A stretch of 64,000 nt of DNA, from assembly GCA_036984305.1 (NCBI GenBank), contig BQWY01000001.1, positions 3,803,501 through 3,867,500 of the forward strand, in the 5' to 3' direction. The notes beneath the pieces are model-generated. The model saw only the letters and a list, made by a program, of their open reading frames with translations, ran no database searches and was not told where the DNA came from. A program made the position numbers and the translations under genes. This stretch comes from Nitrospira sp. GTDB taxonomy: Bacteria; Nitrospirota; Nitrospiria; Nitrospirales; Nitrospiraceae. This document shows positions 9,005 through 16,177 of the stretch, in pieces. Numbering within the stretch: the first letter of the stretch is position 1; the number at the start of each line of letters is the position of its first letter.

Positions 9005-9520
9005 CTATCGTCGGAGCGATCGCGTGCGCTCTAAGGCGGCAATGAGGGCGCTCACTTGCTCTTGATCGGTCTGAGGGAGGTCCAGGAACCGAATTTCCAT
9101 GCCTGGAAGAAACAACTGGCGCTCGGGCCGTTGTCGGACGCGCACCACGCGTCCTTTCGAGACGATTCGATGCTGAGGTTGGTCGGGTAGCGAAAACTCC
9201 ACCGACAGTTCAGTACCGACCGGAAGGGGCGTACCCGTTTCGAGAAAGAATCCGTTGCCTCCAAATTCAGCCGTCAACCCCTCGCCAGCTACTGTTCCGC
9301 CCGCACGGTAGCGAACCTTAAGTGCCAAGGGGATCATCGGACCATACTCGGTGCTCAGGCCCGAATCGGACTTACGAACGGCAAGATCGATCACCTGAGC
9401 CCACGTGACCGTACCTAATACCGTGCCATCCGTCGATACGACCGACAATGTCTCTTGTGTGGCATCTACCGCCAGTGCCGAACCCTGGTAGCCTTCGCTG
9501 AGCACTACAGGAAACTTCAT
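9005..9520 (-). CDS. PilZ-domain protein
   Basis: A 171-residue soluble protein. Residues about 62-165 have the PilZ fold pattern: ALKVRYRAGG, then GLTAEFGGNGFFLETGTPLPVGTELSVEFSLP, and a GRVVRVRQ strand followed by PGMEIRFLDLPQTDQEQVSALIA. PilZ domains commonly bind cyclic di-GMP through an RxxxR motif and a (D/N)xSxxG motif. Here the corresponding loop reads AEFGGNGFF and no clean RxxxR is seen, so this may be a non-binding or PlpA/TIGR02266-type variant. The N-terminal 60 residues are a separate small domain of unknown role (VSTDGTVLGTVTWAQVIDL). A TACAAT -10-like box lies only about 12 bp upstream of the ATG. Confidence 0.75.
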   Translation of the reverse strand: MKFPVVLSEGYQGSALAVDATQETLSVVSTDGTVLGTVTWAQVIDLAVRKSDSGLSTEYGPMIPLALKVRYRAGGTVAGEGLTAEFGGNGFFLETGTPLPVGTELSVEFSLPDQPQHRIVSKGRVVRVRQRPERQLFLPGMEIRFLDLPQTDQEQVSALIAALERTRSLRR

Positions 9521-9863
9521 AGGTCGCGAGGATTGTACATGGTTTTGTGAAAAACTTTAAGCATGAAACTGGACCGATAGAAAAATTCCAAACCCTAATA
9601 AATTGTGTGCATGCAAGAGTCGATCCATAGACAAATGACAATTTTCGTAATCATCCTCTTGTGCAGCTTACCAAAGGACTTACTGGATTGATACCGTGGC
9701 GGCCGGGGAAGCCCATTGATGAAAGGGGGCTCGGAATCGTGCACGTGTTGGATCGTCTTGGAACACTCCGGTGGAATGGGTCCAGAAAATCAGACCGCCA
9801 CTTTGACCTTCACTCAGTCAGTCTCCACCTCGCGAAGGCAAGCGTCACGGCCCTCTGCAGCCG
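9521..9863. other. Intergenic stretch without a supported gene
   Basis: 343 bp between the PilZ gene and the alpha/beta hydrolase gene. The first 130 bp next to pilZ are AT-rich relative to the surroundings and probably hold the pilZ promoter. The rest has only short frames with no Shine-Dalgarno sequence and no recognisable product. I see no repeat or RNA gene. Confidence 0.6.
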
Positions 9864-10646
9864 TCAACGAATTCCCAGCGTGCCAACGAACTCGTTGAGG
9901 CGTGCATAGTAGGTACGCCCCCCTACCCAGGGAAGGTCGTTGTGCCCTGCACCGTGGACCACATACCATTCCCTTCGTCCTTTGATGCCCTCGAAAACCG
10001 CGCGACCGAGCGAGAGGGGGATGATGTCGTCCTGATCACCGTGTATGACGAGTGTCGGAAGTGAAAGGTGTGGGAGCCGATCGACTAAACGGAACCGTGC
10101 TCCAAGGAGGAGGTGGACCGGTAGGCCCCAATAATGAATTTTGGCGACCGACTCGATGGATGGGAAAGTTGACTCCAGAATCAACCCACTCGCAGGGCGC
10201 TGGCTCGCGACTTCTCCCGCAACCACCCCTCCCAGCGACCGACCGAAGAGGACCACTCGCTCTGGACGGATCCGACGTCGAACGATCAAATAGTCAAACG
10301 CCGCGAGGGCGTCTTCATACAGTCCCGGTTCCGAAGGGTGACCCGGGCTTCGTCCGTACCCCCGATAATCGAACACCAAGACCGAAAGACCGAGTCCATG
10401 CAGGTCTCGCAGATTCTCCAGTCTATGGGTGAGGTTGCCGGCGTTTCCATGACACCACAGCACAACTGGCGCCCCACGTGAGGCTTCCACGAACCACCCG
10501 AATATCTGGCTCCCCGTGGGGGTACGGATCCAAACATCCTCCAATGGCAGACCGCTCGCTTTCCGCCAATCGCGTTCATCCCACGGATGCGGATGGTACA
10601 CAAACAAACCGTCTAGCAACGCACCATTCCTCCCAGCACGCTCCAA
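9864..10646 (-). CDS. Alpha/beta hydrolase (ABHD13/17-like serine hydrolase)
   Basis: A 260-residue alpha/beta-hydrolase. The oxyanion-hole motif WCHGNAGN, the YRGYGRSPGHP loop and the nucleophile elbow FGRSLGG (Ser) are all present. Asp is in IHGDQDDIIP and His in VVHGAGHNDL, giving a complete triad. Similar proteins are esterases or lipases of unknown substrate. It has no signal peptide and likely acts in the cytoplasm or at the inner membrane. The start is uncertain: the frame opens with TTG at 10646, and a second TTG eight codons later has GGGAGG upstream. It stands alone in its transcription unit. Confidence 0.85.
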   Translation of the reverse strand: MERAGRNGALLDGLFVYHPHPWDERDWRKASGLPLEDVWIRTPTGSQIFGWFVEASRGAPVVLWCHGNAGNLTHRLENLRDLHGLGLSVLVFDYRGYGRSPGHPSEPGLYEDALAAFDYLIVRRRIRPERVVLFGRSLGGVVAGEVASQRPASGLILESTFPSIESVAKIHYWGLPVHLLLGARFRLVDRLPHLSLPTLVIHGDQDDIIPLSLGRAVFEGIKGRREWYVVHGAGHNDLPWVGGRTYYARLNEFVGTLGIR

Positions 10647-10911
10647 GCCCCTGACTTGAATTGCAAAATGACGTGCACCGGCCTAGCCGCTTGCTACAAT
10701 CACGATCGCCCGTCTCGGCTGCGAAAGCTGCCCAAGCGGCCCAGGAAGAATACGTTCGGAAGCGACCGTCTCGCAAACCGCCTCCCGCCTCGAACGGGCC
10801 GTCCGAAGCTGCGCAGCCTCGCCCTGACTAACCCTGACAAGGCGTGACCGCCGGTCACCATCGTTCGACGCAGAGCATCGGTCGCATGGGCACCGTCCGA
10901 TGAGACGTCGA

Positions 10912-12855
10912 CTAATAGAACGCTTGGAATGTGAACAGCACATCGTTGTCGTGCTCGCGGTGATGGTATTCCATCCGAGCCACGAAATTTTGACTGATGG
11001 TATAGCGTTGCCCGACCATCCAACGCACATCGTCAGAGTGATCTCCCAGCGGATACTTTAGGTAGGTTGTCGTCGCCAATAATTTCCACCGCTCGGTCAC
11101 ATTCGCCAGAACTCCCACCGTCCCCCCACCTCCGACGCGATAGTTGTCCTCATAGGCTTTGCTGTAGTTGGCGTCGACTTCGGCCATGGCGAAGAATACC
11201 TCGCGCCGCAGCCACCTGGTTTCGAACGCAGCACCCATTCCTCCGTTCAGATTTCCGTTTGAACACAGCGCGCACCCTCCGTATTTGATCGTGTCCATGC
11301 CCACGGAAATCTTCCACGATGGCGCGTGGAACAGCGAATCCATAGGCGAAAGCGAAATGACGTTGGCCGGACTGAATCGCTCGATCCGAGCCTGACTCTC
11401 GTTGTGATAGTGCCGAATCGCCACATTGACGAGTTCAATCTGCGCGTCCGGTGTATAGCCCGGATCTGGATCCAGGAGATCATGGTAGGCTCCTCGAAAA
11501 TTGAACTCTTCAAAAGCCTGATCGTTGCGCCAGCCCGCTCCCACCCCCACACGCTGTGTTCCATGACCATAGTCCGGTCGTTGAGTGAACGGTTCGATCT
11601 CAAACTCCGGCGACCGCACCTTCAAGGCACTCCGTGCGCCAAGAATTGCCCGGTTGCGCTGCTTCCAGCTGTTGTCTTTTCCACCCAAGGCATCACTTCG
11701 AAGCAGGAGGTAGTCGGATACGGTATCCAGCACGAATGCTTGACGCTTTACCGGGAGCGCCTCAAACTCCGCGTCCTTCCCCAGGACAGGCTGCTCAATC
11801 AATCGACCCAACCATGCCCGTTCTTCACCGGACATCGCCTCACGCTTTCGCCGTACGACGGTGGACCGCGAGGGCCGATAACTGACCTCGCTGACCAACC
11901 CAGGTATCTCCATCAATACCCGTACCGTATCGGATGGGATCGTGTAAAAAGGGAAGCGATCGGTGAGGCGAAGCTGGGGATCCGCCACGTCAAGGAGCGA
12001 GAGGATGTGATACGAGCAGTTCTCTCCGAAAAAATAATAGTCGAATTCCGCATTGCCGAGCTCCCAGGCGTGCATCAAGAGCCTGCGGATCTGAGGAGGT
12101 GTGAAGGCAAGGCGATACTCCCATACGTCGCGGTGCTCGATATCTCGATACTCTTGCACCTTGAGGTAGTAGGGAACGGTGCTGAACAGGCCCTTGTAGC
12201 CACCAAAGATTCCCTTGATCGGATACTCAATGCCCGCATCCGGCGGCATATCGGCGGCGTAGTTGATCGTATAGGCGAGAATGCGCGTCTGTGGTGTTTG
12301 ACCGCGCTGATCGATCCGCAAAAAAGTGTGCCCGAACATAGAGGAGGGGTTGTTCATGAACCCAGCCGGGAAAATCATGCTGATCCCATCGGCGTCGAAT
12401 TCCGCGAACCATCGGTCGAACCGTGGGCATGGGATCGGCAGGAGCCGCGCGTCATCGAATTCCAGCTGATCCCTCAGCCAATGGTAGCGAGCCACGAAGG
12501 CGCATTGGGCCGGTTGCTTCGATTTACCGACGAGATCCTGGGAAAAAAAAGCGCGAAGGGTGGCCCCGAGTTCGGCTTCGGGGTTGGTTTTCCCCTCTGG
12601 CGACATGAAAAATCTTGGATCGTCCTGCAGGCTTTCATACCCGCCGGCCAGGGTCCGACGATAATGCAGAAGGTCCTGCCACTCGGGCGCGTCCGCGAGT
12701 TGAAGTGCACGCGCTCGCTCCGCGAGTTCATCCGCATAGGTGGCGCCGTCAGCGCGAACCTTGCTTGGAGTGCATAAAGCAAACAGGCCGACACCCAACA
12801 GACCGAGCAGAAAGAGTTGGCAACGATTCAGAAATCGCGTCCGGCGTGGGTTCAC
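10912..12855 (-). CDS. DUF4105 (Lnb N-terminal-like) exported protein
   Basis: About 647 residues with an N-terminal hydrophobic signal or anchor (LFLLGLLGVGLFALC). The DUF4105 core is recognised from RYHWLRDQLEF, the MIFPAGFMNNPSSMFGHTFLRID motif, FFGENCSYHILSLLDVADP and a C-terminal beta-rich region with alternating aromatic residues ending in the FTFQAFY segment. The last 200 residues look like an outer-membrane beta-barrel (even spacing of hydrophobic residues and terminal aromatic), so it may be surface anchored. DUF4105 resembles the Lnb lacto-N-biosidase N-terminal domain, but substrate is unknown. Start: GTG 12855 or TTG 12891; neither has a strong Shine-Dalgarno. It follows DUF3015, separated by a strong hairpin. 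Confidence 0.75.
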   Translation of the reverse strand: MNPRRTRFLNRCQLFLLGLLGVGLFALCTPSKVRADGATYADELAERARALQLADAPEWQDLLHYRRTLAGGYESLQDDPRFFMSPEGKTNPEAELGATLRAFFSQDLVGKSKQPAQCAFVARYHWLRDQLEFDDARLLPIPCPRFDRWFAEFDADGISMIFPAGFMNNPSSMFGHTFLRIDQRGQTPQTRILAYTINYAADMPPDAGIEYPIKGIFGGYKGLFSTVPYYLKVQEYRDIEHRDVWEYRLAFTPPQIRRLLMHAWELGNAEFDYYFFGENCSYHILSLLDVADPQLRLTDRFPFYTIPSDTVRVLMEIPGLVSEVSYRPSRSTVVRRKREAMSGEERAWLGRLIEQPVLGKDAEFEALPVKRQAFVLDTVSDYLLLRSDALGGKDNSWKQRNRAILGARSALKVRSPEFEIEPFTQRPDYGHGTQRVGVGAGWRNDQAFEEFNFRGAYHDLLDPDPGYTPDAQIELVNVAIRHYHNESQARIERFSPANVISLSPMDSLFHAPSWKISVGMDTIKYGGCALCSNGNLNGGMGAAFETRWLRREVFFAMAEVDANYSKAYEDNYRVGGGGTVGVLANVTERWKLLATTTYLKYPLGDHSDDVRWMVGQRYTISQNFVARMEYHHREHDNDVLFTFQAFY

Positions 12856-12891
12856 TACGATCGCGGTACGGGTACGGAAGGATGAGCACAA

Positions 12892-12929
12892 CCGCGAGGT
12901 CCCAGCTCCAGAGAGCCGGGACCTCGCGG
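12892..12929 (-). terminator. Perfect 12-bp hairpin between DUF3015 and DUF4105 genes
   Basis: Arms at 12892-12903 and 12918-12929 are exact reverse complements (CCGCGAGGTCCC), separated by a 14-base loop. It begins 12 bp after the DUF3015 stop. The sequence following the stem on the minus strand is only weakly T-rich, so it may act as an mRNA 3'-end stabiliser or a partial terminator and not a strong intrinsic terminator. Confidence 0.55.
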
Positions 12930-12940
12930 CGATAAAGAAC

Positions 12941-13453
12941 TTACTTCGTGACCACGGCCTTTGCCAATACCGGATGCCCGGATATGGCTTCGTTCAACGA
13001 GCGGACAAAGGCCTTGGGTGATTCTTCACCAGCCTGGACCAAAGAATTATAGCGCTCCTGCGTCATGACAAAGAACTCAGGATGGTGCTCCGCTGGCACC
13101 CCCATGAGCGTCGCCAAAGAGGCCAAGTGCTCGCCCTCGCCCTGAGCCATCTCCTGTGCGAGGCTATCGAAATTCACCCCTGCAAACATAGTATCCTTGA
13201 TTTCCGCCCACACCTGCCCGTCGTTGGTGCAGCCGGACGTGCCGCTGCTGATCCCGAAAGTCGTGCTCCCAAAGGTCCCATTCGTCGTCGCCATGAGTAC
13301 CTGAGGCGCAATATTCTTCTGATTCTTAAAGTCGCCCCATGCGAGCTTGCCGAGACCGCAGCCCGGACCTGTGTCTGGATTGGCGGCCAGCGCCATGCCG
13401 GTTTGAGACGCTACAAAGGCCACCGCGAGCGAGAGCAGTAGTGATTTCTTCAT
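12941..13453 (-). CDS. DUF3015 family exported protein
   Basis: 170 residues with a clean signal peptide (MKKSLLLSLAVAFVASQTGMALA). The mature part carries the DUF3015 pattern: GPGCGLGKLAWGD, APQVLMATTNGTFGSTTFGISSGTSGC, then an extended helical segment (FDSLAQEMAQGEGEHLASLATLMGV). The function of the family is unknown; it is common in Gram-negative environmental bacteria and periplasmic location is expected. Two conserved cysteines (GPGCGLG and SGC) could form a disulfide. The ATG has AAGGAGG upstream. A sigma-70-like promoter with a perfect TATAAT is about 55 bp upstream. Confidence 0.88.
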   Translation of the reverse strand: MKKSLLLSLAVAFVASQTGMALAANPDTGPGCGLGKLAWGDFKNQKNIAPQVLMATTNGTFGSTTFGISSGTSGCTNDGQVWAEIKDTMFAGVNFDSLAQEMAQGEGEHLASLATLMGVPAEHHPEFFVMTQERYNSLVQAGEESPKAFVRSLNEAISGHPVLAKAVVTK

Positions 13454-13507
13454 CCATTCCTCCTTATGGTTACTGGACTGGGACGTGTCGATGAATAGCT
13501 AACGGCG

Positions 13508-13536
13508 ATTATATCAAACAAGTTCGCTTATGAAAC
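13508..13536 (-). promoter_or_regulatory. Sigma-70-type promoter for the DUF3015 gene
   Basis: On the minus strand, TATAAT (13508-13513) is preceded by a 17-bp spacer and GTTTCA (13531-13536) as a weak -35. The predicted transcript start lies about 50 bp upstream of the DUF3015 start codon. Confidence 0.5.
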
Positions 13537-13615
13537 ATCGAAGTTACGGACTGTCTCGTATCGTCGGGATCTGTGGATAACTGGTGTCGCCGGAAATGCG
13601 GAGATGGGCTCTCGC

Positions 13616-14278
13616 TTAAAAGCTATATCCAAACCCTACGAGCGCATAGTTGGCTTTGAAGTCTAGGGCGAGCTGCGTCCAATGAAAGGTCGTCGCCAGA
13701 CGTTTGTACTCCATAAAGAGAAACACGTGCTCGTTCAGATGGGCCCTGATGCCCGCTAGGAACTGATAGCTCAATGCCGATGACCCTTCGAGCTCATGAT
13801 CGGGACGACCGGGAATGTTCGTACCCGTCAGCGCTCCGGTTGCCCAGCCGAGTCCCACTCCGGCATAAGGCGTCAGACGAGAACCCGGATACTGCACGAG
13901 GAGATTGGCCATGGTGGTGAAGACGGTGAGCGCCGAACTTCCCGTTTGCGTCATGCCTCCGGACGAAATGGGAAACTGGATTCGTCCGCTATGTCCCATT
14001 GATTCAAGCTCCAGTCCAACTGTCCTCTGCGTGATCGCGGGAAAGACGGCCACCTTCACTGCCAATCCGACCCCGGCGTGAATGGTTGTCGGGGAACGGG
14101 ATATGTTTTGGAAGACGGCGTCGTGATCCTCAGGAAAAGCTCCGACCACCCCCCCCGCAATATAGACGAGATCCTGCCGGGTGTCCGTACCCGAATAGCC
14201 TAAGCGCGGCAGGAAGAGACAGGCGACGGCAAGAGTCAACTTCAGAAAGAGCAGCGGGGGGCTAACGGTACGACTCAC
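13616..14278 (-). CDS. Outer-membrane beta-barrel protein
   Basis: About 220 residues, with a signal peptide (hydrophobic LFLKLTLAVACLFLP) and an eight-strand barrel-like body of alternating hydrophobic residues ending in a C-terminal aromatic (GFGYSF). Segments such as TPYAGVGLGWA and SYQFLAGIRAHLNEHVFLFMEYKR are typical of OmpW/opacity-type small porins. No ligand can be predicted. The frame opens at a TTG at 14314; a GTG at 14278 (VSRTVSPPL) gives a better signal peptide and was preferred, with an AGGG close upstream. It lies between the DUF3015 and TRL lipoprotein genes on the same strand. Confidence 0.7.
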   Translation of the reverse strand: MSRTVSPPLLFLKLTLAVACLFLPRLGYSGTDTRQDLVYIAGGVVGAFPEDHDAVFQNISRSPTTIHAGVGLAVKVAVFPAITQRTVGLELESMGHSGRIQFPISSGGMTQTGSSALTVFTTMANLLVQYPGSRLTPYAGVGLGWATGALTGTNIPGRPDHELEGSSALSYQFLAGIRAHLNEHVFLFMEYKRLATTFHWTQLALDFKANYALVGFGYSF

Positions 14279-14372
14279 ATCCCTCGCGCGGGACAGTGGA
14301 GACGAGGAGCCCAAGCTCCGGGCAAAGGGACTCGGTCGACTCGTCCCTTTGCCCGACTTGGTCGTGCAGGGA

Positions 14373-14690
14373 TCAGCTTCCCTTCACAATAGTGCAAAAC
14401 TCGGCGAAGATGCCGAGAATGTTCTTTGCGGTATAGTCGATGTGCGCCACATTGGTCACACCGCCGGCCGCTTTGGCAGCCGCAATGCTCATGTCGCCCG
14501 TCGCGACCCAGCCCAGGATGGTCGTTCCGCAGGCCTTCCCTTCTTTGGTCGCGGCCGCATTTGTGGTGGCGTAGTTGCCGAATTTCGTTTCATTGAAGAT
14601 GATGCCAACCAGAGGCGACGCGACCGGTTGACAGCCATAGAGACTCAACAAGCCAGCGGCCACTGCCGCCAGTACGAAATGTTTCTTCAT
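14373..14690 (-). CDS. TRL-like small lipoprotein, copy 1
   Basis: 105 residues with a lipobox (LLSLYGC) after a short signal peptide and a TRL-family core: GIIFNETKFGNYATTN, GKACGTTILGWVATGDMSI, and a C-terminal AKNILGIFAEFCTIVKG. The TRL-like family is named after a tRNA-associated locus protein; its function is unknown. The second copy immediately upstream differs at 13 of 105 positions (about 88 percent identity), so this is a recent tandem duplication. The ATG at 14690 replaces an upstream frame start because it opens the signal peptide; GGATCTC lies upstream. It probably shares the promoter at 15132-15160. Confidence 0.85.
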   Translation of the reverse strand: MKKHFVLAAVAAGLLSLYGCQPVASPLVGIIFNETKFGNYATTNAAATKEGKACGTTILGWVATGDMSIAAAKAAGGVTNVAHIDYTAKNILGIFAEFCTIVKGS

Positions 14691-14724
14691 GAGATCCCTC
14701 CACTCGTGTAATCTCTGCAAGAGG

Positions 14725-15042
14725 TTAGTTGCCTTTCACGATGGTGCAGAATTCGGCGAAGATCCCCAAGATATTCTTGGCGGAGTGGTCGATGTGCGAC
14801 ACGTTGGTGATCCCCCCGGCCGCTTTGGCCGCCGAGATACTCATGTCTCCGGTCGCGACCCAGCCCAGGATGGTCGTCCCGCAGGCCTTGCCTTCCTTGG
14901 TCATGGCCGCATTCGTAGTGGCGATATACCCGAACTTCGTTTCATTGAAGATGATACCGCCGAGCGGCGAGTGGACCGGCTGACAGCCATAGAGGCTGAG
15001 TAGACCGGCGGCCACCGCAGCAAGCACCAAGTGCTTCCTCAT
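14725..15042 (-). CDS. TRL-like small lipoprotein, copy 2
   Basis: 105 residues, the promoter-proximal member of a tandem pair. It has the same lipobox (LLSLYGC) and core (FNETKFGYIATTN, GKACGTTILGWVATGDMSISAAKAAGG). The substitutions relative to copy 1 are scattered and mostly conservative, consistent with two functional proteins. The start codon has AAGGGGG about 5 nt upstream, stronger than that of copy 1. It is expected to be tethered to a membrane by its lipidated cysteine. Function unknown. Confidence 0.87.
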   Translation of the reverse strand: MRKHLVLAAVAAGLLSLYGCQPVHSPLGGIIFNETKFGYIATTNAAMTKEGKACGTTILGWVATGDMSISAAKAAGGITNVSHIDHSAKNILGIFAEFCTIVKGN

Positions 15043-15131
15043 AGGACCCCCTTTGTGTGGTAAAAGTAAGAGAATTTCCTCAGGAGCATGATATGTGTCT
15101 CGTGAGGAGACCGGCCCCCGTTGACCGGCGG

Positions 15132-15160
15132 ACTATAGTAATTTCCCCAGTTTTTGTCAA
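15132..15160 (-). promoter_or_regulatory. Near-consensus sigma-70 promoter for the TRL lipoprotein pair
   Basis: On the minus strand TTGACA (15155-15160), an exact 17-bp spacer, and TATAGT (15132-15137). This is the best sigma-70 promoter in the window and implies strong constitutive expression, with a leader of about 80 nt before the lipoprotein start at 15042. Confidence 0.8.
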
Positions 15161-15229
15161 CCGAGTGCGCCCTATGGCGAGTCGAGATGATCCCAGGCGG
15201 GTTGCACTGGCGCCCGTGGTCCTGGACGA

Positions 15230-15748
15230 TCAGCATTCTCCCAGAAACACATGTTCGCTCTCGAGGTGAGCAGGGAACAGGCGGAGGAGACCCACGGTGC
15301 GGGGTAGCCGAAACCGCTTGGGCCCCGCCGAGCCGGGATTGAAAAGAAACGCGGTGCCCCGCCACGTGCTAAACGGCCGGTGCGTATGGCCAAACACACA
15401 AATATCCGGTCGCACGCGATCGAGATAGCGTGCCGCAGTCACATTGACTTCCTGGCCTTCGTAGACGACATGTCGGAGCGCAATCAACCGACCGGCCAGC
15501 TCGATGACGCGCTCGGCTGGAAAACCGCTTCGCGAAAATCCGTCGACATTGCCCGAGATCGCGGTGACTGGGGCAATCCGTTCGAGTTGCCGGATGACCT
15601 CACGGTCGCCGATGTCACCCGCATGAAGAATGTGAGTGACCCCCGCGAAGCACTGGAAGAGTTCAGGGTCGAACCGTCCATGCGTATCGGCGATCACCCC
15701 GATGCGTACCGGCGCGGACGCTTCGGCTTTTGGCGTTGTGATCTTCAT
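15230..15748 (-). CDS. YfcE-type metallophosphoesterase
   Basis: 172 residues, the usual length for small YfcE/MJ0936-type phosphodiesterases. Metal-binding motifs are in order: GVIADTHG (DxH), HAGDIGD, SGNVDG (GNxD), RHVVYEGQEV where the family normally has GH and FGHTHRPF (GHxH). A C-terminal LFNPGSAGPKRFRLPRTVGLLRL is characteristic. It likely hydrolyses phosphodiesters such as cyclic nucleotides. Start: the ATG at 15748 overlaps by ATGA the stop codon of the decayed M48 peptidase frame, indicating former translational coupling; this supports it over an upstream TTG. Confidence 0.88.
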   Translation of the reverse strand: MKITTPKAEASAPVRIGVIADTHGRFDPELFQCFAGVTHILHAGDIGDREVIRQLERIAPVTAISGNVDGFSRSGFPAERVIELAGRLIALRHVVYEGQEVNVTAARYLDRVRPDICVFGHTHRPFSTWRGTAFLFNPGSAGPKRFRLPRTVGLLRLFPAHLESEHVFLGEC

Positions 15749-16170
15749 TTGATGGTTGCTTGGACGCCTGCCCAATCGAAGAGGAACGGTTCGGGTGTCA
15801 GGGGCGGAAGTCTGGCAATCTCAAGCCTCAGTCGATCCGCGCGCCACTCACTCATCGGATGGCTCGACAAGAGCTCGATCTGTTGCGTATCGCGTTGGGC
15901 CAATCAATGGAAAAATGCGACCATGCCGTCCGGGGACACATTGGCGCGATAGAGCAGCCGCAGCCCCTCCACGTCGACTTCGGTTTCTTGATCTCGCCCG
16001 AGCTTGAGCGTCGCCAGTTGAACGCCAAGTTCTTTGATCAGTTTTGCGAACCTTATGCTCATTTCCCGTCAGAATCGTCACAACGGCGACCAGACCCAGC
16101 GTGTTGACCAACCGCGCCATGGCGTGGCGGTGCACCCGAAATGAATCGGAGCCTGAGGCAGATTCTACGC
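15745..16170 (-). pseudogene. Decayed M48-family metallopeptidase (C-terminal remnant)
   Basis: Reading the minus strand in more than one frame recovers an M48 peptidase C-terminal half. One frame gives HRHAMARLVNTLGLVAVV, typical of the segment after the HExxH zinc site. After a 1-bp frameshift near 16040-16060 the next frame gives LIKELGVQLATLKLGRDQE, TEVDVEGLRLLYRANV and PDGMVAFFH. It then has an in-frame TGA where the family has Arg (15903-15905 region), then LLSSHPMSEWRADRLRLEI to a TGA that overlaps the phosphoesterase ATG. The position of HEFGH shows small deletions (CATTTCGGG remains), and a TAG lies just upstream. So it has nonsense, frameshift and active-site loss. No complete product is possible. 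Confidence 0.7.
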
Positions 16171-16177
16171 GACCACA

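Noticed and set aside
11326-12777. 483-codon plus-strand frame opposite the DUF4105 gene
   Set aside because: Antisense shadow with no start signal or family pattern.
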